Below, piece after piece: positions 31,817 to 43,059 of a DNA stretch of 64,000 nucleotides. The first letter of the stretch is position 1. Every line of letters starts with the position of its first letter. Made by a program: the position numbers and the translations under genes. The stretch is from contig NC_092670.1 of the NCBI RefSeq assembly GCF_964355755.1, positions 3,931,001-3,995,000 of the forward strand. The letters run 5' to 3'. Origin of the DNA: Antedon mediterranea. Lineage: Eukaryota > Echinodermata > Crinoidea > Comatulida > Antedonidae. The notes under the pieces are model-generated. The model was not told the DNA's origin. It made no database searches and saw nothing but the letters and a program-made list of their open reading frames with translations.

Positions 31817-32560
31817 TACTTAGTTTAAACAAAGCCATATAGATGGATGCAGTCGCGTGCTCATTAGTGTTTACCGACCGACCGACCAACCTACCAACTG
31901 ACCGAAATTACTGAACATGTTTAAAAATGTTGAAATGTTTAAAAACATTTATATTTTTTTAATTTACACGTGCGTAGCCTGTCACTTTTGACGTGCTCGT
32001 ATAACGTAATTTCGAGTTGAAAAGTAAGTCAAGAAAACAGAAATCGGGCAAAAAGAGTGCGCAACAACATTTAACGCGCAGTGCGCGCGCAAACATCTTC
32101 GCACTCATGGCAATTTTCTAAACGCTTAAAATTGCCTGAAACGTACTCTTATTTCATCGAAAATAAATTTTGAAATTTTAAGCGCGCATACGCATGCGTT
32201 ACATACGCTACGCACGTAATTGTATTGCCATATGATGATTTATGCCCTGAAATGTATGAGTACCAAATTTTATTTAATTGAGATTCATGGTTGTGAAGAT
32301 ATGATTACAAACGTGAATTTGTTAAATCGTGCGTAGACCGCGTAATTTTTTATTGCGCACCGTGAAAACATAACCACATCGATTCCTGGCCATAAGGAAT
32401 ATACTGTGAAAAATTGACTTAGCTAGATTAAACTGATATCAAGATAAGGTCAGAAAGCGATAAAACGCATAGTGATACCGGACCGACAGACAGACCGACA
32501 GACAGACCGACCGACCGACCGACCGACATAGTGAACTATAGACTATAAATGTATCAATAA
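31817..32560. repeat. Unclassified insertion with (GACC)n runs
   Basis: This block interrupts the duplicated sequence that runs 10130-10170 in copy I. It has GACCGACC repeats at both sides (31877-31905 and 32483-32526) and an interior rich in GCGC/ACGC. The string GATACCGGACCGACAGACAG recurs at 51337-51366. The ends are not defined and no frame is supported. Confidence 0.45.
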
Positions 32561-32775
32561 CAATTTAAAAGAAAACAATTCTATTATATAATTTGGTGTA
32601 GGAAATACAGAAACATTTTAATATTTTTGGGCAGATTGATAGTGCTAAGACAGAGCTGTAACTGCGGCCTCACTGGCCACTTATTTGAGTTGAGATAATA
32701 CGCAAGAAAGAACACGGAAGGCTTGTATCATGCAACAATCGATATATTTTAACTAAGACCTCCAGTCTATACGCT

Positions 32776-32846
32776 TGCATCATCTCAACTAGCCACACTA
32801 GCAGTGTGATAATCACACTGCTAGTGTGGCTAGTTGAGATGATGCA
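32776..32846. repeat. 71-bp near-perfect palindrome
   Basis: Two 35-nt arms (32776-32810 and 32812-32846) are perfect inverted complements around a single A. The centre is GCAGTGTGAT-A-ATCACACTGC. It lies in a short insertion (about 32655-32965) within the duplicated block. It would form a cruciform or a long RNA hairpin. Confidence 0.85.
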
Positions 32847-34115
32847 GTGATTTCTATTATACGTCGCCTGGTCTGGCATTTATGCAAATCAACCCAGATA
32901 CAACAATTACCTGATTACCTAATTGTTTCCTAGTTTACGCATACTGCCGTTAATACAAGAGTTTTAGATATTAACTAAACAAATCAGCTTCGGCTGGATG
33001 GACCACCGTCGTAAAATATTGTTGAAATAAAATTAAATAAAACTTTTAAATAAATGTGAAAAAAGCAAAGATGTTTTTTTTTTTGTCTTGTGTGAGTTCA
33101 TCTCACGTTTATTTAAATTCTCATTTGTGAATATATTATATACATATAAGTACAATTGTGACCATTAAAAGTAAGTTTTTAAAGTAGTTAAAATACTGGT
33201 ATATTTACATAATAAGATGCTTGAATTCAGTATTAACCATATTTGTTTTCATTTAAAATTTTAGATACGATGGTAATTAAAATGTAAAGATGAAAAATGG
33301 CAGTAAAATTCATGATTAAAATTTTCTTGTTAAACTATCTTATTTGTAGAGTAGAGAAACTATAAACTCAGGGGAGGAAAATGTAGTATCCTCCCTTTTC
33401 ACCAAGATAAAAAGGATGAAATGAAAAAAGAGGAATGCAAAAGTTTTAAAGTTAGATATATAGAATGATAGCATGCAATGATATATTTAATGAAAACCGT
33501 AAGGTTAGAGTCCATACACTGTGCAAGTCCAAGATGCGATTTTGGCTTTTTGCGTATGTGAGACGCTTCATACCCGCAAAGATGTTAGTTGAAATTCCAT
33601 ATTATATAGAGGAAGCACTTTTTATACACAAGGCAGAGCCATATATATAAAGAGTTACGACATTGGATTATAGTCACGTGATATACAGATCAATTTGTGT
33701 CAAACTTGTCTCCATTAATGCATGTAAAGTATAGGAGCAACAAAATACTTTCAACTTTTTCTTATATTTAAAAAAATGTAATTGCACATTTTACGGTAAA
33801 ATATCGACGTGCACAGCGTACAGAAGTACTTGCGCCAAAGAATATTGCGCGCGCGTGCGCTAGTACATTATAACGTTCTATTGATTGATTTTGGGGTCTG
33901 TTTCTGCTGCATAACGCAATTTAAACCGGTTATTTTAAAATAGATTAAAAATAGATAGCAATAACAAGACCGCGTTTCTGCTCAATTTGTGCTCCGAAAT
34001 AACCGGTTAAATCTATGGGTGGTCGTCGAGCAAAACGTCATCATTACCCAAAATGCAATACACTCAGACAGAAGTAGTAAGTTAGCTGTTTGTTTACATC
34101 GACGTCAGTACACGT

Positions 34116-35213
34116 GTGTGATATCGCCATCTTAAACATGATAAAACAAAACACGAATCTAATGATCGCAAATTTTGGTGGAATATTGACAGATATAACG
34201 ATACAGATAAATTGATTAAAGAGATCATTAAAGATAAACAGATACCGATAAGTGGATCGCCAAAACGATTCATAAAACGTTTGTATAATGCAACGAATTA
34301 CTGATTTAATTTTTTTTTTGCAAGATTATTTTTAAATTACGACATTTGCTAAATTAATGATAGCATAGTCTACGTATTTGATGAGATTTGTTTAGTAATG
34401 ATGTGATTTCAGTTAAAAGAGAATTGAAATTATGATTAAGTATTGATTTTGTAACGAGTTTGATAATGATTAATTTTGAATTTTGAATGATCGATATATT
34501 GAGATATTAAAAGGAACGACAATCATTTTGTAACAAATATTTTGTTTAACCTTTGAGTCGTTAATCTCAAGCATTAATTAATTGATATACAATAACAGGA
34601 GATTTTCTTAGTACTTTTAATTGTAATTTTTTTTGACATTGAGTACAAAAGTCGAATTTGCCGACCGATTGAAATCGTAATTACCTGTAAATATAAATGC
34701 TTAAATCGATAAAGTTGTGACGATAACGATATATTGTGGATAAGTTTGTGTCAACGGGACACACACATTTGTTTCTTTTAAAGTTTTAAGTGATTAAGTT
34801 TGATATTTGATTTTAGGCTAATCAGCCACAGTTTCTTGAGTTTTATGTTTTGATTTGATGATTTATGTTTGAAGACCATTAGAACGCGATGAGTCGTCGC
34901 ACCATTTGATTGACGTATGTTCAATGTAACATACTATTTTTAAGTTTTGTATTTTTATTTTAACTGATTTATGTTTGACTTACGCGAATTTTATACCAAA
35001 TTCATTTTTAATTTCATTTTTTTAAAGAGAGAGAAGAGAGAGAGTGAAAGTGATAAGGTTACACTTCAGAGTTAATGGTTTTGGCTAACTCAATTTTTTC
35101 TTATATGTATAATAATGTTTTTTTTCTTTTATATAACTTTAATTTTGCATGCCACTATTATAACCATTTTTATATGTTAAATAGATTAGAAAAAAAAAAG
35201 GGAAATAGAGGGA
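34116..35213 (+). mobile_element. 3' internal part of an LTR retrotransposon
   Basis: From 34524 on, this matches the reverse complement of 63317-64000. It is mostly non-coding: AT-rich, with a GAGAGAGAAGAGAGAGAG run at 35026-35045. A short frame at about 34125-34309 (KFWWNIDRYNDTDKLIKEII, then PKRFIKRLYNATNY and a stop) may be the end of a coding region; I do not recognise it. The right end is a polypurine tract (35189-35213) directly before the LTR. The 5' end of the copy is not defined. Confidence 0.55.
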
Positions 35214-35809
35214 TGTGATATAAAGATATACTTTTATATTTAAGAAATTGACCTTTGTATCGGAATTCAAATAGGTTCACAAACTTGACCCAGAAAGTCC
35301 AAAGGAGAGTTTGTCCAGATGTTTTAATGACCATTTAGTTTATAATAGAATCCCTAAAGAAAACACTTAGCTTAATTTTGTGACTTTCCCATCGTTAAAC
35401 CAGGAGTGATCGACACTATTTAAGTACAGATTTGACAGTGTCATCCATCACAGAAATACCTTATTATACCGTTAATCACTCCCACTTAAACACCCCTGGA
35501 TCAACTTAGGACCAATCGTTACCCTCACAGATGATGTAATGACATTATGCAAATGAACTGAGCCAATATACTCCCAAGTTTCAGAAGGGCCCAGAGACAC
35601 CTTGCAGCCACCTCACGGAGCACACACCTCACAGCCACTTCTTCAGAAGCAGACCTACACACTTCACACCTCACCGACAGCATCAATCATTGATCCTCCG
35701 TCCTTATCTATACTTATAGTTGTATATTGTACTGAAGTATTATACTGAATAAACAATATATGTATTACGACAGTCAAGCGAGTCAGAGTCTTTCATTAGT
35801 ACCTCAACA
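35214..35809 (+). mobile_element. 3' LTR (TG...CA), 596 bp
   Basis: It starts TGTGATATAAAG immediately after the polypurine tract (A9 GGGAAATAGAGGGA) and ends CCTCAACA. A polyadenylation signal AATAAA lies near 35748. It matches the LTR at 62693-63316 in inverted orientation and, more distantly, the solo LTR at 59657-60228. No matching 5' LTR was found in this copy. Confidence 0.75.
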
Positions 35810-36054
35810 ACGCAACACTATATTACATTAACATAATAAAATGTTGTCTACAAGTTTTGTTTTTTGTAAAGCCTATCTTACCATCGTTAATAAAATTAAT
35901 TCTCATGGCGCCTTCAATAACACGGGGAGGGTCGTGCAGCGCCCGATCGCCTAGGATAATTTTTATCTAGCCTATTATTCCTCAACAAAGGCGATGACAC
36001 ACGGCCCTTCCCAGCGAGCGCGGTCCTACAAAAAACCAAACGGAAACAAAAACG

Positions 36055-36602
36055 AGACTCAGAATGTTGCAATACCTACCAAATGAGAGTAGATAATTGT
36101 TAATTAATTATGAAACCCCAACTTTTATAGCAAAAATCGTCCGAAATGTTAAAAATGACGAGTTTAGCCACAAAAACTTAAATCAAACGAGAGTATCCAA
36201 GTCATAGAATATCGCACGCACATAGTGCCTTTAATAGAATAATGAGTATTAAACATTGTTTCGTATATTTATGTACTAACATAAATAATAACACATTTCT
36301 ATGCTTAATAAAATCATATTTAATATATTATCAAAGGCTCTGATAACCTTTGTTTTCGGTCGATGTGATGTTTTTCTAAAAAAATTGTATGTAAAACGAT
36401 CAAAGTAAGATTGTTCATTGTTCTCCTATGAAAGGCACTGAGGCCGTGCCATAAATACGCTCGTTTGGATTAAGTTTTTGTTGCTAAATTCATCGTTTAT
36501 AACATAAATTGTCGGATGATTTTTGCTATAAAATTTGGGTTTTCATAATTAATTAACCATTATCTACTCTCGTTTGGTAGGTATTTGCAACATTCTGAGT
36601 CC
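36055..36602. repeat. Long inverted repeat (hairpin)
   Basis: The arm 36055-36195 pairs with 36459-36602: GACTCAGAATGTTGCAATAC at the outer left against GTATTTGCAACATTCTGAGT at the right, and CTTAAATCAAACGAG at the inner left against CTCGTTTGGATTAAG. The arms are diverged and the loop is about 260 bp. It is non-coding and probably a foldback relic inside the larger element. Confidence 0.65.
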
Positions 36603-36824
36603 CTTTTTTTCCCGTTTTGGTGTTTATATAGGCCCATCCATACCCTTCGCGAGCGTGTACCTAACGCCTCAAATTGCTTAGCTTGGGTAGTCCCCGGAAC
36701 TCCACCCCAAATTTCTATTTTACTTTCGCAAAAATGCTCTTATTTATTATCTGTGATTCTTTTCTATTGCCTGCCATCCTTCCCCGTACTTTCTCTCCCC
36801 CCACAACTGAATAGCATATCTTGT

Positions 36825-37886
36825 CAGGGCCGTAGCCAAGATCTGTCAAGGGGGGGTTCGGACACTAAATATTTGGGTAAACCCCCCCCCCCTCCCCCTC
36901 CCTGATGCGAAGCGAATTTTGTTAAATGACACCCCTAGATGCCCAGAAAAGACACTCTCGTGCAGCATGCTATATAACCAATGAGCAAAAAGATCGTACT
37001 TTTTTCCTCCTCCGCAAACACGTCGATAATTTAAATGACGATAACTATTTGTTGCCGTATGTTAGATGCGCGTGCTCTGTGCGGAACCGCCGATTGTTTG
37101 ATCATTTACTCCGTATTTTGTTTTGCGTTCAAGTTCAATGCGAACGTATATCTAGGAGCAGCTCCGAAAAAAGCACACTGGGTGAAGGCAAATGCTATTT
37201 GCTAGCTCTATCTATAATATTTATTTACAGCAATTTGTTGAGGAATATAAATATGTAAATAGGTGATATTGATACATTTTAGTACGTATCGGCTGGTGGT
37301 CTAGAAAAAAATAATCGGATGCCATAATGTGAACTACAGTACTTGATACCATAGATATTATTGGAATAGTGTAAACTATTAATATTCACTATAATCCTCT
37401 ATGATACATTATACTTCATAGTCACACATAAATACTGATGTACGTCGGAAGGCTATATACTTTATGCATGCTGCCTGACTGCCAGTGATCTAAACAATTA
37501 TAGGTACGCAGTTGTCTGGCGGTGTCCTTTGTACGAATCGTTCGTACGCCAGCTCGCTATGAGACGCGTCAATATCATGTTACATGCAGGGACCAAACAT
37601 TTATTTTTCAGGTTAAAATCGGCAATTCATTTGCAGCTTTTAGAAATTTACAGACACGTATCACTAGTTGACGCTCATACAGAGAAGAAGGTTCACGAAC
37701 AAGTTTACGAATTTTTCAATTTACAAACAACTTTTTGTACTGTGGGGCACGTATTTGGAGGATTTTTGGAGATGAGGGTGAGGTATTGGGCATGTCGGGG
37801 ATGGGGGTTCGCAGTTGGTTAAGGGGGGTTCGCTGTAAAGGGGGGGTTCGCCCGAACCATAAAAACCCCCCCTGGCTACGGGCCTG
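36825..37886. mobile_element. TIR element CAGGGCCGTAGCC, CTTGT target duplication
   Basis: Ends CAGGGCCGTAGCCAAG and CCTGGCTACGGGCCTG; CTTGT duplicated (36820-36824, 37887-37891). Subterminal GGGGGGTTCG tracts are shared with 25940-27679, so these are two members of one family with the same 5-bp duplication length. A 1062-bp non-coding interior follows. Confidence 0.8.
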
Positions 37887-38743
37887 CTTGTGATTTCATT
37901 CATCCACATACATGTTCACTTCTTCGTTCGACTGTCAAAACCACGAGGAAAACACACATCGTATGCGACGGTATCTGACCCGGGGTCACAACTGTCAATC
38001 AAATAACCGTTATTTCGTGTTGCAGCTAACCGGTTACCACAAATTTGTCCTGTTTCTACTGCCAAGAAAATGGAGTTAATTTATTCACACCGATTTTAAT
38101 TTATTCACACCGATTTTAACCGGTTATTTTCTATGCAGCAGAAACAGGCCCTTAGAACAAAACATCCCATAACTACGTCCTATTAATAAAAATTATGTAA
38201 TATTTTCAATTCATAATGCATGCTTTGATGACTAAATATAATAATAATGTGTTGAGGATATATTTGTTAATATACTGAAAAGGGTATGAACAATATTAAA
38301 ATAATAAAGGCAAATTATTACAAATGAAATGATGAACGAGTCTCTGAATGTTAATAACGTTGGCGGCGCAGTTTGTGTAAAAAACACACAGAAAGCCATA
38401 TACTGCATAAAAATAGGGGTGAATTTGTTTGTTTTTTGTATTGTATTGGTTCATTCTTTGATGTATCCTAACTTCCATGTAGGCCCTAGCATTTTTTTGT
38501 TTGTTATTATAACAAATATATATATATATTAACAAATCAATACCATTAATAAAATTATTTACTAATAAAAACGGAATCTAGGCGTTATTTCATTGACAAC
38601 ACAATCTAAAAATAATGCATGAACTAATAAGAAAACGCTATACAAAAGAGACGCGCGCGCCCTCAGCGTGCGAATTCTTTGACACAAAAATGGCTTCTAA
38701 TTTTCAATGTCGTAACTCCTTATATATATGGCTCTGACACAGG

Positions 38744-40551
38744 CAGAGCCATATAGAGAGAGTTACGGCATTGAATGGATTAGAAGCCGTGTTTGTATCC
38801 AACTATTCCTATGTAGGGACCGGGTATAGAGTTGAGTCTTTTGTTTTGAAAATATATAACGTTCAAAAGGCTTTAATTATCGAATTTAATATCAAAACAA
38901 TCAATTTGATTAAAGGTTTTTGTTAAAATAATAAAAAATTATAAAGTTACTGCGAACATGATTTAAAACAACAAAAATAGCAATTTCGGAACGGCTCTGG
39001 TTGTGCGCTCCATGCACGCTCTACGCGTGCGCGTTTATAGTCCAGTGGCCGTATTCACCAATCACACTTAAGTGAGATATTTCCATTAAATCCTAAGAAT
39101 TTCCCTTAAATCAAGAAAATATTAAGGGTTTCACTTAAGTGGTATTCACAAAGGGGTTAAGGTTAATGGAAACCCTTAACTTGGTCTATTTTCCCCTTAA
39201 CTTTTAAGGGACCTCAAAGGTCCCTTAAAAGTTCCCTTAACTATTCAGTACCTTGGTTGTGCTGAAGATTCTGTGTGTGCGAGTACTATGCCCAGTTGTA
39301 GATAGCCCCAGTCTAGGCTAGGTAGAGATGCTAGGCTAAGGCTAGTTGGTCTGCCCACTAACTGGCCTAGGATTCATGTTTAGTTTAAGTAGCATCTAGA
39401 CCATTTTTGCTGATCCCCACCATACAAATTAGTCTATGCCTATATATTCATTTATTTTTTTTTTTTGACTGCCATTATTTTCGTGGAAGATGGCTTCCCA
39501 TTTCGTTGTAATAGAAATTAGCCCCATTCTAGTAGGCTAGGTAGAGATGCTAGGCCCCCTGTTGGTCTGCCCAGTAACCAGCCTAGGATGCATATGCCTC
39601 AATACAGACAGGTTTATGACTACACAGAATGTTGGTTTGTTAGTAGCATCTAGGCTAGACCTAATTTACTTGATCCTCATACAAATTCGTCTAGGTCTAA
39701 TATTCATTTACTTTTTGTTTTGACTGCCATTTTCTTTTTATTGATGATCATCGTCCATACACTATTTTCTCTTCATCCTCGCCCCCGTCCCCCAACCCCT
39801 TACTCTTTTTAAAATATGCAAATTAGTTTTAGAGAGGAAAGTGATTGGACCATAGGGGAATTAAATCCTCTGTGATTGGACAATGGGACAACTCATGAAT
39901 ATTTATGATTATTTTTAACCTTAAGTTTTACCCTTAAATTAAGTGTTTTCCTTAGGTAAGTGAATCCCTTAACTCATTTGTGAATACCCCTTAAGTGTTT
40001 CCCTTTGTTAAGGGAATTCTTAAATTTTAAGGGTAAGTATTTCCCTTAGCCTAAGTGAGATTGGTGAATACGGCCACAGATCCTTATGTATTTTCGTGTG
40101 CAGATCATGGGGAAAGTGTAAACATTGTGTTTTATGAATATTTGAATCATGCTGGTTATAAAAACCCATGTTGTCAAATTTCTAAAATTCATCTTTGACC
40201 TCTGACCTCAATTTGAATGTTTTGACCCATTCAAAACAAAATGATCATATCTTTGCAACGCTTAGATTAAATGAAATAATTTTAGTGTCAAATTGTTTGG
40301 GAGATGCATATTAATGGACAAGTTTGTCCAAAAATGGCTGGAAGTATGATTTCTGGCATTGAAATTGATTGTTTTGATATTAAATTCGATATTTAAAGCC
40401 TTGTGAATGTTATACATTTTTTAAGCAAATGACTCGACTCCATAACGCTACATAGGCATAGTTGGACACAAACATGGCCGGCGTGCACCACGTGACTTTC
40501 TAAAATCCGTGAACGCAAAGTCGTAACTCTCTCTATTATTATATGGCTCTG
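38744..40551. mobile_element. TIR element B of the abutting triplet
   Basis: It begins CAGAGCCATATAGAGAGAG and ends TATTATATGGCTCTG. The arms are long, about 190 bp: AGTTGGACACAAAC at the right mirrors GTTTGTATCCAACT at the left, continuing to AATATCAAAACAATCAATTT. It is separated from A by ACACAGG (38737-38743) and from C by CCTTGTGT (40552-40559). It carries a nested element (39046-40076) and no transposase. Confidence 0.8.
39046..40076. mobile_element. Nested element, TGGCCGTATTCACC ends
   Basis: TIRs of about 30 bp (GTGGCCGTATTCACCAATC inward, then CACTTA). The flanks suggest a 3-bp CAG duplication (39043-39045, 40077-40079), but this is ambiguous by one base. Subterminal arrays of CCCTTAA/TTAAGGG words occur on both sides. 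The interior is a direct repeat of about 220 bp (about 39300-39500 and 39520-39740, each with GGCTAGGTAGAGATGCTAGG and TTTTGACTGCCATT). No frame. Confidence 0.7.
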
Positions 40552-41153
40552 CCTTGTGTCAGAGCCATATATATATAAAGAGTTACGACATTGGATTAAA
40601 GTCACGTGATATGCAAATCAATTTGTGTCAAACTTGTCTCCGTTAAATGCAGAGTATAGGGTATAGGAGCAACAAAATACAACTTTTTCTTATATTTAAA
40701 AAAAAATTTTTTTGAGCATTTTATGGTGAAATATCGACGTGCACAGAAGTACTTGCGGCAAAGAATAATAGCGCGCGCGTGCACTAGTACATTATAAAGT
40801 TCGATTGATTGATTTTGGAACGAAACATCCCATAACTACGTCCTATTAATAACAATTATGTAATATTTTCAATTCATAATGCATGTTTTGATGACTAAAT
40901 AAAATAATAAAGTGTCGTGGATATATGTGTTAATATATTGAGAAGGGTATGAACAACATTACAATAATAAAGGCAAATTATTACAAATGAAATGATGAAC
41001 GAGTCTCTGAAATTTAATAACGTTGGCGGCGCAGTTGATGTCAAAAACACACAGAGAGCCATATACTGCATAAAAAGAGGGGTAAATTTGTATGTTTTTT
41101 TGCTTTGATGTATCCTGACTTGCATGTAGGCCCGAGCATTTATTTTTTTAGTC

Positions 41154-41228
<75 letters not shown>

Positions 41229-41325
41229 GGTTGAAATTTTCAGACCGTTTGGATAGAGTGCTCAATACCAAGGTAGAGCATAAATGAAATAAAATAACAG
41301 CAGAAAACTTGGTTACTTCATTGTT

Positions 41326-41392
41326 TTAATCACTACAAATTTGTTTCGTACGACCAGCATGTAGCTGGCCGCACTCAAACCTCACTCAAATA
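41326..41392 (-). ncRNA. Degenerate hammerhead in the inverted repeat
   Basis: On the - strand, stem II (GTGCGGCCAGC..GCTGGTCGTAC), GAA and the GTA cleavage triplet are identical to the right copy. The CUGANGA core is replaced by GGTTTGA, and the 5' side of stem I is lost. It should be inactive as a self-cleaving motif. Confidence 0.7.
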
Positions 41393-41507
41393 TTAACAAA
41401 AGATGTAATTTATGTATATATGAAAAGTATGTTATTATATGTCAACCAGAGCTATGCTCACTAAACCGTACGAACGAGTTAGTCTCTACTTGTAGACACA
41501 ATATATA

Positions 41508-41960
41508 TTGTACAAGAATAAACCGATACTAGAACCATACCTTCTTTACAAAAATGACTTTAAAAGAAGTTGTTTGAAATTTAAGGCGAGATCGAACTCT
41601 CTAAACCTTGAAGGTAGGAAACAGTCATGGTCACCCACGAGTACGGGTATGTGTGCACTCTGCAATAATGACACTGAAACTATCGCACACTTTATGTTAG
41701 AATGTAATACATTTAGTAAATTAAGAGAAGAAATCTTCTACCCAATGAAATTACAATTAATGAATAACGGGTTTGAACATTATTGGAAATCTTTCTACGA
41801 AGGAACCTCTGAAATGAAATTACATTTGTTATTAGACAATTTATATAATGAAAACGTTGTTCTTGGGGAAATTTTTGACTTGGCTTGTAAAAAATACCTA
41901 CAAAGTGCCTGGGATACCAGGTTAGATATATATAAGAAATTACCAACATTACCCCAATAA
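41508..41960 (+). CDS. Retroelement protein fragment with C2HC finger
   Basis: A 150-residue open frame containing CALCNNDTETIAHFMLEC (Cys-x2-Cys-x8-His-x4-Cys) at about residues 49-66. This is the finger commonly found after the reverse transcriptase in non-LTR retroelement proteins. An acidic and aromatic C-terminal tail ends TLPQ. The RT itself is absent, so this is a 5'-truncated remnant. The start codon is arbitrary. Spacing to the downstream hammerhead is about 920 bp. Confidence 0.55.
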   Translation: MYKNKPILEPYLLYKNDFKRSCLKFKARSNSLNLEGRKQSWSPTSTGMCALCNNDTETIAHFMLECNTFSKLREEIFYPMKLQLMNNGFEHYWKSFYEGTSEMKLHLLLDNLYNENVVLGEIFDLACKKYLQSAWDTRLDIYKKLPTLPQ

Positions 41961-42392
41961 TTAGCCTACATTGATAAACTAGTTTATTTGCTTATCTAAC
42001 TTCAAATACATATAAACATATATTTGTGTTTATCTCGATTTTTGTAAAAATAATCATGATTATGTATTATTTATACTTTTGACCTATTGTATCGTTATAC
42101 TGTTATCCAATTGTTTTTTAGTTTTATTTTCTATGTATTTTTTTTTTTTTTTTTTTTTTCAGACATTTTAGCTTATTTAGTTTATTGATAGACCAGTTAG
42201 ATATACCAATAACTAATCATTAAACAAATAAAATCTTGTACTTGCTGTTTGCTATATCTATAATTTCAAGTACATATTATAAACATATATTTGTGCTTAT
42301 TTTGATTTATGTAGTAATTTTATCATGATTATGTATTATTTATACTGTCCACCTATTGTACCTTTATTCTGTTTTTTGTTTTTTTGTTGTTT

Positions 42393-42431
<39 letters not shown>

Positions 42432-42882
42432 TTAGGCCTACTATGTTTAAGTATTTTTTTTTTTTTTTCTGTCTGACATTTTGTAAGTAGGCCCTAATGT
42501 GTATTTACTACTGACCTATTGCATCGATTTATTGATTTGCTCGTTATACAATTGTTTTTAAGTATCTACTCAAGTGTGCAATTACTACTGTACATTTGTT
42601 TTTGTTTTTGTTTTTTTTCAATGTAAGTTAATTATGTAAGTTTACCTTTTACCTTTTATATGTTGTTGTTTATATTTGTATGGACGCACCACCGAAAGGT
42701 GTGTGCCACTGATTTGAAAGTGAGTAGGCCTACCAATAAATACTGAATAGACATAGGAAAAAATTCTTACTAAATTGCAGATCCAAACAGTTTATCTAAA
42801 ACAATAGGCTATTGTATACGACTTCCTGATGACTCACTTTTATTAAGCACTATGAAACAACTGTGTTACTTATGTTTTATAT

Positions 42883-42940
42883 TTCACCTGAAGAGTGCGG
42901 CCAGCTACATGCTGGTCGTACGAAACAAATTTGTAGTGAT
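42883..42940 (+). ncRNA. Hammerhead ribozyme (type I-like), all core residues
   Basis: Core CTGAAGA (42888-42894) matches CUGANGA. Stem II is 11 bp (42895-42905 with 42911-42921, two G-U wobbles), loop TACAT. GAA (42922-42924) follows, then a short stem III (ACAAA/TTTGT, 42925-42934, almost no loop). The cleavage triplet is GTA, with predicted cut after A42935. Stem I pairs TCAC (42884-42887) with GTGA (42936-42939). Minimal stem III is typical of retroelement hammerheads that act as dimers. Assigned by base pairing seen in the sequence; activity is untested. Confidence 0.85.
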
Positions 42941-42972
42941 TAAAACAATGAAGTAACCAAGTTTTCTGCTGT

Positions 42973-43029
<57 letters not shown>

Positions 43030-43059
43030 ACAAAATCAATACCATTAATAATATTAATT

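Larger units (their letters stand above)
33894..38151. mobile_element. 4.3-kb TIR element nested in element A
   Basis: Ends GGGTCTGTTTCTGCTGCATA and TATGCAGCAGAAACAGGCCC, with AACCGGTTATTTT motifs at both subterminal regions. Element C (about 40817) gives the empty site. Inside are LTR-retrotransposon sequence (34116-35809), a long hairpin (36055-36602) and the 36825-37886 element. None encodes a recognisable transposase. Confidence 0.75.
33634..38736. mobile_element. TIR element A of an abutting triplet
   Basis: Ends CAGAGCCATATATATAAAG and its complement. The left flank is ACACAAGG (33626-33633). The native element matches element C at both ends and can be followed through CACGTGATAT, GCGCGCGCGTGCGC and GAAATGATGAACGAGTCTCT. 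It is enlarged by the nested 33894-38151 element; without that, A is about 0.85 kb. No transposase. Confidence 0.8.
41157..43026 (+). mobile_element. Hammerhead-bearing retroelement in (TA)n
   Basis: Between (TA)n tracts (41159-41224 and 42979-43026), an inverted repeat of about 86 bp (41290-41376 and 42895-42980) brackets a 1.5-kb body with a retroelement-like frame (41508-41960) and T-rich 3' sequence (T-runs at 42138-42161 and 42402-42430). The right repeat is in the same sense as the frame and contains a full hammerhead ribozyme; the left repeat holds an inverted, core-damaged copy. Hammerheads are known in Penelope-like elements, and inverted partial terminal repeats fit that group, but the frame does not show a Penelope RT or GIY-YIG. 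Class is therefore open. Confidence 0.7.

Noticed and set aside
31860-32530. Functional regulatory array from (GACC)n repeats
   Set aside because: A simple-sequence repeat within an insertion; nothing indicates function.
41105-41287. Open frame made of repeated Ile-Tyr
   Set aside because: It is a direct translation of a (TA)n microsatellite.
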